NCBI GenBank assembly: GCA_900768675.1
Contig: CAAGDT010000009.1
Span: 1-5,724, forward strand
Direction of reading: 5' to 3'
DNA: 5,724 nt
DNA from: Oscillospiraceae bacterium
GTDB lineage: Bacteria; Bacillota; Clostridia; Oscillospirales; Ruminococcaceae
Part shown: in pieces, positions 1-5,724 of the stretch
Layout: each line of letters starts with the position of its first letter
Numbering within the stretch: the stretch's first letter is position 1
Position numbers and translations under genes: made by a program
The notes under the pieces: generated by a model
What the model was told of the DNA's origin: nothing
Database searches by the model: none
What the model saw: only the letters and a program-made list of their open reading frames with translations

Positions 1-1607
1 CAGCCCTTGTTGCAGAGGAGCTTGGCGCTAAGGTAGAAAAGGAAGTCGTTGTTACGATTGAAGAACGTCTTTTCGAGGACGTTGAGGATACCGACGACAA
101 CCTCCAGCCCCGTCCTCCCGTTGTTGTTGTTATGGGACACGTAGACCACGGTAAGACATCCCTTCTTGACAAGATAAGAAACGCTTCCGTTGCAAGCGGC
201 GAAGCAGGCGGAATTACCCAGCATATCGGCGCTTATAAGGTATTTGCAGGCGGCAAGGACATCACCTTCCTTGACACTCCCGGACACGAAGCATTTACAG
301 CTATGCGTGCAAGAGGCGCAAGCGTTACGGATATTGCAATCCTAGTAGTTGCGGCTGACGACGGAATTATGCCCCAGACAGTTGAGGCTATCAACCACGC
401 TAAGGCTGCGGGAGTAAGCATTATTGTTGCTATCAACAAGATGGATAAGGAAGCCGCAAACCCCGACAGAATAAAGCAGGAGCTTACCGAGCACGACCTT
501 GTTATCGAGGAATGGGGCGGCGACGTTATCTGCGTTCCCGTTTCCGCTAAGACAGGCGAGGGCATTGACAACCTGCTTGAAATGGTAAACCTTACCGCAG
601 AGGTGCTTGACCTTAAGGCAAATCCTGACAGACTTGCAAAGGGTGCAGTTATCGAAGCCCGCCTTGATAAGGGCAGAGGTCCTGTTGCAACCCTGCTTGT
701 ACAGAACGGTACCTTAAAGACAGGGGACGTTATAATTGCAGGTACTTCCGTAGGACACGTCAGAGTAATGCGTGACGACAGAGGAAAGGTAGTAAAGGAA
801 GCAGGTCCTTCCACTCCCGTAGAAATTATGGGACTTTCCGAGGTTCCCAGCGCAGGCGATACCTTTGCAGTTGTAGAGGACGAGAAGCTTGCAAGAGAGC
901 TTGTTGAAAAGCGTAAGTTCGACGCTAAGGAGGAGCAGTTCAAGCTGTATCAGAAGGTAACTCTTGACAATCTGTTCTCACAGATTGAGGAGGGCGAAAT
1001 GAAGACTCTCCCGATTATCGTAAAGGCAGACGTACAAGGCTCTGTTGAGGCAGTAAGACAGTCCCTCGAAAAGCTTTCCAACGAGGAAGTAAGAGTAAGA
1101 GTAATTCACGGCGCCGTAGGTGCAATCAGCGAAAGCGACGTTATGCTTGCTAATGCCTCCAACGCAATTATTATCGGCTTCAATGTAAGACCTCACCCCG
1201 CAGCAGCGGAAAACGCAAAGCGTGACGGCGTTGACATCCGTATGTACCGCATTATTTATGACGCAATCGAAGAGGTTCAGACTGCTATCAAGGGCATGCT
1301 TGCTCCGAAATTCAGAGAGGTTGACCTTGCGAGAGTTGAGGTGCGTCAGGTTTACAAGATTACAGGCGTTGGCGTTGTTGCAGGCTGCTATGTGCTTTCG
1401 GGCAAGGTTGAAAGAAAGTGCAGTATCAGAATTGTCCGTGACGGTATTGTTGTGGGCGACGATAAGATTGCAGGTCTGCGCCGTTTCAAGGACGACGTAA
1501 AGGAAGTTGCCGAGGGCTACGAATGCGGTATAAGTCTTGAGAAATTTACCGATATTAAAGAGGGCGATATATTTGAGGCATACATGGTGGAGGAGTATAG
1601 AGACTGA
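1..1607 (+). CDS. infB: Translation initiation factor IF-2, 5'-truncated by the window
   Basis: IF2 is the GTPase that brings fMet-tRNA to the 30S P site and promotes 50S joining in the cytoplasm. The reading frame is already open at base 3 and runs 534 codons to TGA at 1605-1607. The ATG at 132 is an internal Met inside the P-loop, not the start. Counting from the codon at base 3, the G domain shows G1 GHVDHGKT (45-52), G2 GGITQHIGA (69-77), G3 DTPGHEAF (91-98), G4 NKMD (145-148) and G5 SAK (181-183). A beta-barrel domain II follows, then the IF2-specific domain III (ADVQGSVEA, 342-350). The C-terminal fMet-tRNA-binding domain carries RRFKDDVKEV and GYECGI (about 493-510). All key GTPase residues are present. 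The missing N-terminal part (variable region and the rest of the IF2N domains) lies left of the window. It is the first visible gene of the operon. Identification is very secure. Confidence 0.98.
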   Translation, partial: ALVAEELGAKVEKEVVVTIEERLFEDVEDTDDNLQPRPPVVVVMGHVDHGKTSLLDKIRNASVASGEAGGITQHIGAYKVFAGGKDITFLDTPGHEAFTAMRARGASVTDIAILVVAADDGIMPQTVEAINHAKAAGVSIIVAINKMDKEAANPDRIKQELTEHDLVIEEWGGDVICVPVSAKTGEGIDNLLEMVNLTAEVLDLKANPDRLAKGAVIEARLDKGRGPVATLLVQNGTLKTGDVIIAGTSVGHVRVMRDDRGKVVKEAGPSTPVEIMGLSEVPSAGDTFAVVEDEKLARELVEKRKFDAKEEQFKLYQKVTLDNLFSQIEEGEMKTLPIIVKADVQGSVEAVRQSLEKLSNEEVRVRVIHGAVGAISESDVMLANASNAIIIGFNVRPHPAAAENAKRDGVDIRMYRIIYDAIEEVQTAIKGMLAPKFREVDLARVEVRQVYKITGVGVVAGCYVLSGKVERKCSIRIVRDGIVVGDDKIAGLRRFKDDVKEVAEGYECGISLEKFTDIKEGDIFEAYMVEEYRD

Positions 1608-1656
1608 TTTACTCATCACCATTAATGCCGCCCACAATATCTCTTTTCACAAGCAG

Positions 1657-1663
1657 AAAGGAG
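1657..1663 (+). promoter_or_regulatory. Ribosome binding site of rbfA
   Basis: AAAGGAG lies 8 bases before the ATG at 1672. It is the strongest Shine-Dalgarno match in the window and fixes the rbfA start. It lies at the end of the 64-base infB-rbfA gap (1608-1671), in which I see no convincing terminator or promoter, so rbfA is probably cotranscribed with infB. Confidence 0.8.
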
Positions 1664-1671
1664 CAGCTTAA

Positions 1672-2067
1672 ATGGCAAATCATAACTTAGGCAGGCTTAC
1701 CGAGGACGTTAAGCGTGAAATTTCGGCAGCACTGCCTGCAATAAAGGACAAACACGTTTCGGAGGAAATAGTTTCGGTTTCCCACGTTGAAATTACAAGC
1801 GACCTTTCCTACTGTAAGGTATACGTTTCCGCCCTTGGCGGCGCAGGAAAGGCGGAAGCCGCAGCAGCAGCCCTCGAAAAGGCAAGCGGCTTCATAGTGC
1901 GGCGGATTAACGCCCGTATCAAGATGAGAAAAATGCCGAAGCTTATCTTCCTCCCCGACAGCTCTCAGGAATATTACGAGAAAATAAGCAGAATTATCGA
2001 CAATCTCCCGAAGCCCGCCGATGACGGAGCAGAGGAAGAAGAGGGAAAGGCTTTATCCGATGACTGA
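1672..2067 (+). CDS. rbfA: 30S ribosome-binding factor A
   Basis: RbfA binds the immature 30S subunit near the 16S rRNA helix 1/central pseudoknot region and assists late maturation and cold adaptation. The 131-residue product matches the usual family length of about 115-135. The sequence shows the single KH-like domain: an N-terminal helix, the strand region SVSHVEITSDLSYCKVYVS (35-53), the Ala-Ser-Gly kink (71-73) typical of the RbfA KH fold, and the family block MPKLIFLPDSS (88-98) followed by a final helix YYEKISRIIDNL. Residues from about 117 form a very acidic tail (EEEE) that is probably disordered. The start is set by AAAGGAG 8 bases upstream. The 3' end overlaps the downstream phosphoesterase gene by 8 bases, and the acidic tail codons (GAG/GAA-rich) also supply purine-rich sequence that can serve as its ribosome binding site. 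Function is assigned from family resemblance and position after infB. Confidence 0.96.
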   Translation: MANHNLGRLTEDVKREISAALPAIKDKHVSEEIVSVSHVEITSDLSYCKVYVSALGGAGKAEAAAAALEKASGFIVRRINARIKMRKMPKLIFLPDSSQEYYEKISRIIDNLPKPADDGAEEEEGKALSDD

Positions 2068-3004
2068 AATGCTGACAATTAAAGAAGCGGCGGAATTTTT
2101 AAAGGCGCAGGACAATATCCTTATCCTCTCCCACGCAAACCCCGACGGAGACACCTTAGGCTGTGCCTTCGGGCTTTGCCTTGCGCTTCAGGGCATGGGA
2201 AAGAATGCAAAGAATATCTGCGCAGATAAGATTTCCGACCGTTACGATTTTATGAAAAAGTCCCTTAAGGAGCAGGATTTTGTACCCCAGGTCTTTGTTA
2301 CCGTTGACGTTGCAGACAAGAAGCTTTTAGGGGATTTTGAGGCGCAGTACGGCGAAAAAATCGACCTTGCAATAGACCACCACCTGTCCCACGTTAAATT
2401 TGCGAAAAGGCTTACTCTTGAGCCTGAGGTGGCTGCCTGCGCCCAGACGGTTTATAAGGTAATAAAGGAAATGGGTGCGGAAATTACCCCGGATATTGCC
2501 GCCTGCATCTATACGGGAATTGCAACGGATTCGGGCTGCTTCAAGTTCTCCTCCGTTACCCCCGAAACCCATATTTTAACGGCAGAGCTGCTGAAATTTG
2601 ACTTCGGCTTCGACCGTATCAATTACACCTTCTTCGATATGAAGACAAAGCAGCGGGTTGAGCTTGAAAAGAAAATATACAGCGATATTGAGTATTATTT
2701 TGATGGCAGGTGTGCTGTTGTTGCTCTTTCAAAGGAGCTTATGGCGACTGTTGATATTGAGGACGGGAATGGAATTTCCGCTATTCCGAGGCAGATTGAG
2801 GGCGTCGAGGTAGGAGTTGTCTTTAAGGAGAAAAAGGACTGCTGGAAGGCATCGCTCCGCTCAAATTCGGCGGTTGACGTTCAGAAGATATGCTCCGTTT
2901 TCGGCGGCGGCGGACATGTTAAGGCTGCGGGCTGCTCCTTTAAGGGCATTAGCTTGGAGGAAGCGAAAAAGCAGCTGCTTTCAGAGGTAGAAAAGGCTTT
3001 ATGA
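2060..3004 (+). CDS. nrnA: DHH/DHHA1 family phosphoesterase (bifunctional oligoribonuclease/PAP phosphatase NrnA type)
   Basis: This is a manganese-dependent phosphodiesterase of the RecJ/NrnA superfamily. Known family members degrade nanoRNAs and may hydrolyse pAp or linear dinucleotides such as pApA from c-di-AMP. Which substrate this one prefers cannot be read here. The 314-residue length fits NrnA. Visible motifs are motif I SHANPDGD (24-31), motif II VDVAD (82-86), motif III DHH (106-108) and motif IV GIATDSGCF (153-161), giving the metal ligands. The C-terminal DHHA1 domain carries R267-S268 and the substrate-binding GGGGHVKAAG (282-291). All expected catalytic residues are present. I chose ATG 2060 because AAAGG (2046-2050) sits 9 bases before it and it leaves a normal-length N-terminus. 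An in-frame ATG at 2021 would add 13 very basic residues and lies deep inside rbfA, and ATG 2069 is a third option. The gene overlaps rbfA by 8 bases and truB by 4. A DHH gene between rbfA and truB is a conserved Firmicutes arrangement. Confidence 0.92.
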   Translation: MTEMLTIKEAAEFLKAQDNILILSHANPDGDTLGCAFGLCLALQGMGKNAKNICADKISDRYDFMKKSLKEQDFVPQVFVTVDVADKKLLGDFEAQYGEKIDLAIDHHLSHVKFAKRLTLEPEVAACAQTVYKVIKEMGAEITPDIAACIYTGIATDSGCFKFSSVTPETHILTAELLKFDFGFDRINYTFFDMKTKQRVELEKKIYSDIEYYFDGRCAVVALSKELMATVDIEDGNGISAIPRQIEGVEVGVVFKEKKDCWKASLRSNSAVDVQKICSVFGGGGHVKAAGCSFKGISLEEAKKQLLSEVEKAL

Positions 3005-3996
3005 GCGGAACTAACGGAATGAACGGAATAATCTGTATTTATAAGGAGCAGGGCTACACCTCCTTTGACGTTGTTGCAATTATGCGAAAAATCTGCGGCA
3101 CGAAAAAAATCGGTCACGGAGGCACTCTCGACCCTATGGCGGAGGGAGTTCTGCCGATTTTCGTAGGAAACGCAACAAAGGCGGTGGATTTCTGCCCCGA
3201 CAACTCAAAGGAATACCGTGCGGGCATTCGCTTCGGCGTTACCACCGACACACAGGACTTTACGGGAAAGGTTATTGCCACCAGCGACAAGCAGGTTTCC
3301 CGCAACGCCCAGTACGCCCTTAAGCAGAAGTTCACAGGCGACCTTTTGCAGACTCCCCCGATGTACAGCGCAGTTCAGGTTGACGGGCAGCGGCTTTACG
3401 ACCTTGCCCGGAAGGGAATTGAGGTTGAGCGAAAGCCCCGCCCCATACGGGTTTTCTCCCTTGAATTTGAGGAGTTTGAAAACAATACTGCTACCGCCCT
3501 GATCTCCTGCTCAAAGGGAACGTATATAAGAACCCTTATTCACGATATGGGCGTTGAAACAGGCACAGGAGCAGTTATGACAAGCCTTGTGCGTACACGC
3601 TCGGGGAATTTCAGCATAAGGGACTGCTACCGTCTTTCGGAGATTAAGGAAGCCTACGAAAAGGGCGGAACAGAGGCGGTTGAAAAGCTGCTGATACCTA
3701 TTGATATGATATTTGGGGGCTTTCCCGAGGCAAGACTTGACTCCGTTCAGACAAGAATGTTCCTTAACGGGGTTGTGCTTGACGCAAGGCGGGTAAGCCT
3801 TGAGCGGGAGTACGACGGACCCTACCGCATTTTAAGCGAAAGCGGCGAGCTGCTTGCTATCGGCAGTATAGGCGAAAGCGGCGACCTTGCAGCTATTCAG
3901 CGCTTTGGCGTAAAGCCGCCCGAAAACGACGAAAAGAATGCCGCCAAGGGCGGACTAAGAGATATTTCCGAATTAAAAGGGGTAAGATTTTCTTGA
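3001..3996 (+). CDS. truB: tRNA pseudouridine(55) synthase TruB
   Basis: TruB isomerises U55 in the T-loop of elongator tRNAs to pseudouridine and also acts as a tRNA-folding chaperone. The 331-residue product is at the upper end of the family range (about 290-315). Seen in order: N-terminal NGIICIYKEQGYTSFDVV (8-25), the catalytic motif GHGGTLDPMAEGVLP (38-52) with nucleophile Asp44, EYRAGIRFGVTTDTQD (71-86), MYSAVQVDGQRLYDLAR (121-137), CSKGTYIRTL (170-179), and LVRTRSGNF (196-204). A C-terminal PUA-like domain follows from about residue 245. The last 20 or so residues are charged and low in conservation. ATG 3001 overlaps the upstream stop as ATGA and has AAAAGG 4 bases before it plus AGAGG 13 bases before. 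ATG 3019 (MNGIICIYK) resembles the usual TruB N-terminus better but has a poorer ribosome binding site. The true start is therefore one of these two. The identity itself is secure. Confidence 0.96.
   Translation: MSGTNGMNGIICIYKEQGYTSFDVVAIMRKICGTKKIGHGGTLDPMAEGVLPIFVGNATKAVDFCPDNSKEYRAGIRFGVTTDTQDFTGKVIATSDKQVSRNAQYALKQKFTGDLLQTPPMYSAVQVDGQRLYDLARKGIEVERKPRPIRVFSLEFEEFENNTATALISCSKGTYIRTLIHDMGVETGTGAVMTSLVRTRSGNFSIRDCYRLSEIKEAYEKGGTEAVEKLLIPIDMIFGGFPEARLDSVQTRMFLNGVVLDARRVSLEREYDGPYRILSESGELLAIGSIGESGDLAAIQRFGVKPPENDEKNAAKGGLRDISELKGVRFS
3975..3982 (+). promoter_or_regulatory. Ribosome binding site deciding the TTG start of ribF
   Basis: AAAAGGGG inside the last codons of truB lies 10 bases before TTG 3993. 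The next in-frame ATG is codon 40, downstream of the essential nucleotide-binding motif, so this site supports the unusual TTG start and translation coupled to the end of truB. Confidence 0.65.
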
Positions 3997-4907
3997 CAGA
4001 TATTACCGCAAACGCAAAGGCGATAAAAGAAAAGGCAGAAAAAACAGCGGTTGCGCTGGGCTTTTTCGACGGGCTTCACCTGGGGCATACCGAGGTTATT
4101 AAGCGGGCTATGCTTAAATCGGGGCTGAAATCCGTAATCTTCACCTTTAACGATAACACCCCGCTGCCGAAGTTCCAAAGCAAAGAGGGCAGCTGCATAA
4201 TTACCCACGAGCAGAAGCTTATGCTTTTTGAAAAGCTTGGGATAGACTATATCTTTGCCCCGGATTTCAGCCGCGTCAAGGACGTTACTGCGGAGGATTT
4301 CGTGCGGCTTGTGCTGGCAGAACGGCTTAACGCTGCCTATGTTGTCTGCGGCTACGACTTCCGCTTCGGAAAGGGCGGCGAGGGAAATCCGGAAATCCTT
4401 TCCCGTATTTGCATGGAGCTTGGTATCGAGTGCGAAACCGTTCCCGCCGTTGAGGTGGAGGGGGAGATAGTAAGCTCTACTGCAATAAGAAAATTAATAC
4501 AAGAGGGAAACGTAGAAAAGGCGAATAAGCTTTTAGGCTACGAGCTTTCCTACTCCCTTCCCGTTATCGAGGGAAACCGCCTCGGACGGACAATCGGCTT
4601 TCCCACCATAAATCAGATTATCCCTCCCGAAATGGTGCAGCCGAAAAGAGGGGTTTACGCAAGCTGGACGGTTGTGGACGGGAAAACCTATAAGAGCATA
4701 ACCAACATCGGGGTAAAGCCTACCGTCAGAAGCAGCGGCGAGGTTGTTACTGAAACCTATATTATCGGCTTTTCCGGCGACCTTTACGGTAAGACAGTCA
4801 GAATTTCCCTGCGGTTTTTCCTGCGTGAGGAGGTAAAGTTTGAGGGGCTTTCAAGCCTCGGAGAACAGCTTGCCCGTGACGTTATACGCTCGGAACGTGG
4901 GTTTTAA
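3993..4907 (+). CDS. ribF: Bifunctional riboflavin kinase / FAD synthetase, TTG start
   Basis: RibF phosphorylates riboflavin to FMN and then adenylates FMN to FAD, supplying flavin cofactors in the cytoplasm. The 304 residues match the bacterial bifunctional length (about 300-320). The N-terminal FMN adenylyltransferase half shows GFFDGLHLGH (23-32, HxGH type), CGYDFRFGKGGEGN (119-132) and VSSTAIRKL (160-168, the ISSTxIR motif). The C-terminal flavokinase half shows GNRLGRTIGFPTIN (194-207), KRGVYASW (218-225), TNIGVKPTV (237-245), Glu254 as the probable catalytic base, and FSGDLYGK (260-267). Both catalytic halves look complete. The position usually read as FxPHP reads FTFNDNTP (50-57). Start: TTG 3993 overlaps the truB stop as TTGA and has AAAAGGGG 10 bases upstream. 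No ATG occurs before codon 40. No FMN riboswitch-like leader is present, consistent with constitutive expression from the operon. It is probably the last gene of this operon in the window. Confidence 0.96.
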   Translation: MTDITANAKAIKEKAEKTAVALGFFDGLHLGHTEVIKRAMLKSGLKSVIFTFNDNTPLPKFQSKEGSCIITHEQKLMLFEKLGIDYIFAPDFSRVKDVTAEDFVRLVLAERLNAAYVVCGYDFRFGKGGEGNPEILSRICMELGIECETVPAVEVEGEIVSSTAIRKLIQEGNVEKANKLLGYELSYSLPVIEGNRLGRTIGFPTINQIIPPEMVQPKRGVYASWTVVDGKTYKSITNIGVKPTVRSSGEVVTETYIIGFSGDLYGKTVRISLRFFLREEVKFEGLSSLGEQLARDVIRSERGF

Positions 4908-4937
4908 TCAGCTAATGCTTTAAAAAAGCTCATATTA

Positions 4938-4966
4938 TTTTCATATACATTTCACCCTGATAATAT
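4938..4966 (+). promoter_or_regulatory. Possible sigma-70/SigA promoter with extended -10 before the ABC ATPase gene
   Basis: In the AT-rich spacer, TTTTCA (4938-4943, 4 of 6 matches to TTGACA) is followed after 17 bases by TAATAT (4961-4966, 4 of 6 to TATAAT), which is preceded by TGA, giving an extended -10 element. A start near 4973 would leave a leader of roughly 45 bases before the ATG at 5019. The hexamers are weak and AT-rich sequence matches easily by chance. The call rests mostly on spacing, the TG element and location at a gene-cluster boundary. Confidence 0.4.
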
Positions 4967-4999
4967 AAAATACATTCGGTAAATACAATATCAATTACG

Positions 5000-5006
5000 A
5001 AAGGTG
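5000..5006 (+). promoter_or_regulatory. Ribosome binding site of the ABC ATPase gene
   Basis: AAAGGTG lies 12 bases before ATG 5019, a slightly long spacing. AGGA at 5011-5014, 4 bases before the ATG, is a closer alternative. Either way the ATG at 5019 is the right start, because the protein then begins MIEVKNLTKSYG, the usual N-terminus of this ATPase family. Confidence 0.55.
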
Positions 5007-5018
5007 CAACAGGACGTA

Positions 5019-5724
5019 ATGATTGAAGTAAAAAATCTTACAAAAAGCTACGGTCCGAAAAAGGCGGTAAACGATATTTCCTTTACTGCCGAGGACGGGC
5101 AGGTGCTTGGCTTTCTCGGTCCTAACGGTGCGGGAAAATCAACCACAATGAATATCCTTACGGGATATATTTCCTCAACCTCGGGACAGGCGTTTATCAA
5201 CGGGGTTGATATTCTTGAAGACCCGATTAAGGCGAAAAGCTTTATCGGCTACCTTCCCGAGCAGCCTCCCCTTTACTACGATATGACGGTAAACGAGTAC
5301 CTTGACTTTGTTTACAGCCTGAAAAAGTGCAAGCTGCCCAAGAAATCCCATCTTGACGAAATCTGCGAGATAGTAAAGCTTACGGACGTAAGAAAAAGGC
5401 TTATAAAGAACCTGTCCAAGGGCTATAAGCAGAGAGTTGGCTTTGCTCAGGCTTTAGTGGGCAACCCGAAGGTGCTTATCCTTGACGAGCCGACAGTCGG
5501 ACTTGACCCGAAGCAGATTATTGAAATAAGAACCCTCATAAAGCGTCTCGGAAAAAACCATACCGTTATTCTTTCCTCCCACATTCTCCCGGAGGTGCAG
5601 GCGGTATGCGACAGGATAGTAGTCATCAACAAGGGCAGAATTGTTGCAAACGACAATGCGGACGCTCTCGCCCGCAACCTTTCCGCCGACCATAAGCTTA
5701 TACTCCATATCGAGGGCGGAAGCG
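5019..5724 (+). CDS. ABC transporter ATP-binding protein, ABC-2/CcmA (GldA-like) type, 3'-truncated by the window
   Basis: This is the nucleotide-binding subunit of an ABC transporter, which powers a membrane permease from the cytoplasmic side. 235 codons are visible and the frame is open at the right edge. Family members are usually about 230-320 residues, so a C-terminal part is probably missing. Visible: MIEVKNLTKSYG start, Walker A GPNGAGKST (34-42), Q-loop GYLPEQPPLY (Gln82), signature LSKGYKQR (132-139, a variant of LSGGQ common in ABC-2 exporters), Walker B VLILDEPT (152-159), D-loop GLDP (161-164) and H-loop SSH (His188). All catalytic residues are intact. The sequence resembles ATPases paired with ABC-2 permeases and, in some genomes, a GldG-like partner. 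The partner should lie to the right of the window. The substrate cannot be told. It has its own leader and possible promoter, so it is likely a separate unit from ribF. Confidence 0.93.
   Translation, partial: MIEVKNLTKSYGPKKAVNDISFTAEDGQVLGFLGPNGAGKSTTMNILTGYISSTSGQAFINGVDILEDPIKAKSFIGYLPEQPPLYYDMTVNEYLDFVYSLKKCKLPKKSHLDEICEIVKLTDVRKRLIKNLSKGYKQRVGFAQALVGNPKVLILDEPTVGLDPKQIIEIRTLIKRLGKNHTVILSSHILPEVQAVCDRIVVINKGRIVANDNADALARNLSADHKLILHIEGGS

Noticed and set aside
120..131. Four tandem GTT codons before the IF2 P-loop
   Set aside because: They encode the normal hydrophobic strand VVVV before GHVDHGKT and reflect the preferred Val codon, not a repeat element.
132..134. ATG at 132 as the infB start
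   Set aside because: It is the Met directly before the P-loop. The frame stays open to base 3 and the upstream residues (ending RPPVVVV) are typical of IF2, so the gene begins left of the window.
233..943. Minus-strand reading frame rich in Ser, Thr and Ala opposite infB
   Set aside because: Its low-complexity composition is that of an antisense shadow of the IF2 GTPase domain.
978..1637. Long minus-strand reading frame opposite infB
   Set aside because: It lies wholly opposite a conserved IF2 coding region, has no recognisable domain, and is explained by the codon bias of the + strand gene.
3115..3144. TruB active-site motif GHGGTLDP in place of the common GHTGTLDP
   Set aside because: The catalytic Asp and flanking residues are kept, and small residues at this position vary among TruB proteins, so it is not notable by itself.
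3993..3998. Perfect TTGACA -35 hexamer at the truB-ribF junction
   Set aside because: No -10-like hexamer lies 16-18 bases downstream (the region around 4015-4021 is CAAAGGC), and the bases are explained by the TTGA stop-start overlap.
4917..4929. Small hairpin GCTTT-AAA-AAAGC after ribF as an intrinsic terminator
   Set aside because: The stem is only 5 base pairs, mostly A-T, and is not followed by a clean T-run, so it is too weak to call as a terminator.
5447..5708. Two overlapping minus-strand reading frames opposite the ABC ATPase
   Set aside because: They overlap the Walker B and H-loop coding region, have no family features, and are shadows.

Overview
The window is a stretch of bacterial chromosome, read entirely on the + strand, carrying a translation and RNA-maturation operon: infB (5' end cut off by the window), rbfA, an nrnA-type DHH/DHHA1 phosphoesterase, truB and ribF. 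A short AT-rich spacer follows, then the start of a separate ABC-transporter ATPase gene that runs off the right edge. The order infB-rbfA-DHH-truB-ribF is the classical Firmicutes arrangement. In Proteobacteria the DHH gene is absent from this cluster and ribF lies elsewhere. Protein style, AGGAG-type ribosome binding sites and codon use (GTT, CTT, CCC, AAG and GAG frequent, moderate GC) suggest a gut-type Clostridia member, perhaps Oscillospiraceae/Ruminococcus-like. That placement is an inference from style, not from a search.

Layout: 1-1607 is the GTPase and C-terminal part of IF2. 1608-1671 is a 64-base gap ending in a strong ribosome binding site. 1672-2067 is rbfA. 2060-3004 is nrnA, overlapping rbfA by 8 bases. 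3001-3996 is truB, overlapping nrnA by 4 bases (ATGA). 3993-4907 is ribF, overlapping truB by 4 bases (TTGA) and starting at TTG. 4908-5018 is an AT-rich spacer with a plausible extended -10 promoter. 5019 to the end is an ABC ATPase of the ABC-2/CcmA/GldA-like type. There is no gene-free stretch longer than 300 bases.

How the genes work together: IF2 places initiator tRNA on the ribosome, RbfA matures the 30S subunit, TruB makes pseudouridine 55 in tRNA, NrnA-type enzymes clear very short RNAs or cyclic-dinucleotide breakdown products, and RibF makes FMN and FAD. The four downstream genes overlap end to end, which points to one mRNA with translational coupling. The ABC ATPase has its own leader and is probably an independent unit. 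It sits where rpsO often follows ribF in Firmicutes.

I found no sign of a novel system. No mobile element, CRISPR array, RNA gene or riboswitch could be supported. The points worth a second look are small: the operon boundary after ribF, start-site choices, two short in-frame repeats in truB, and a few variant motifs.
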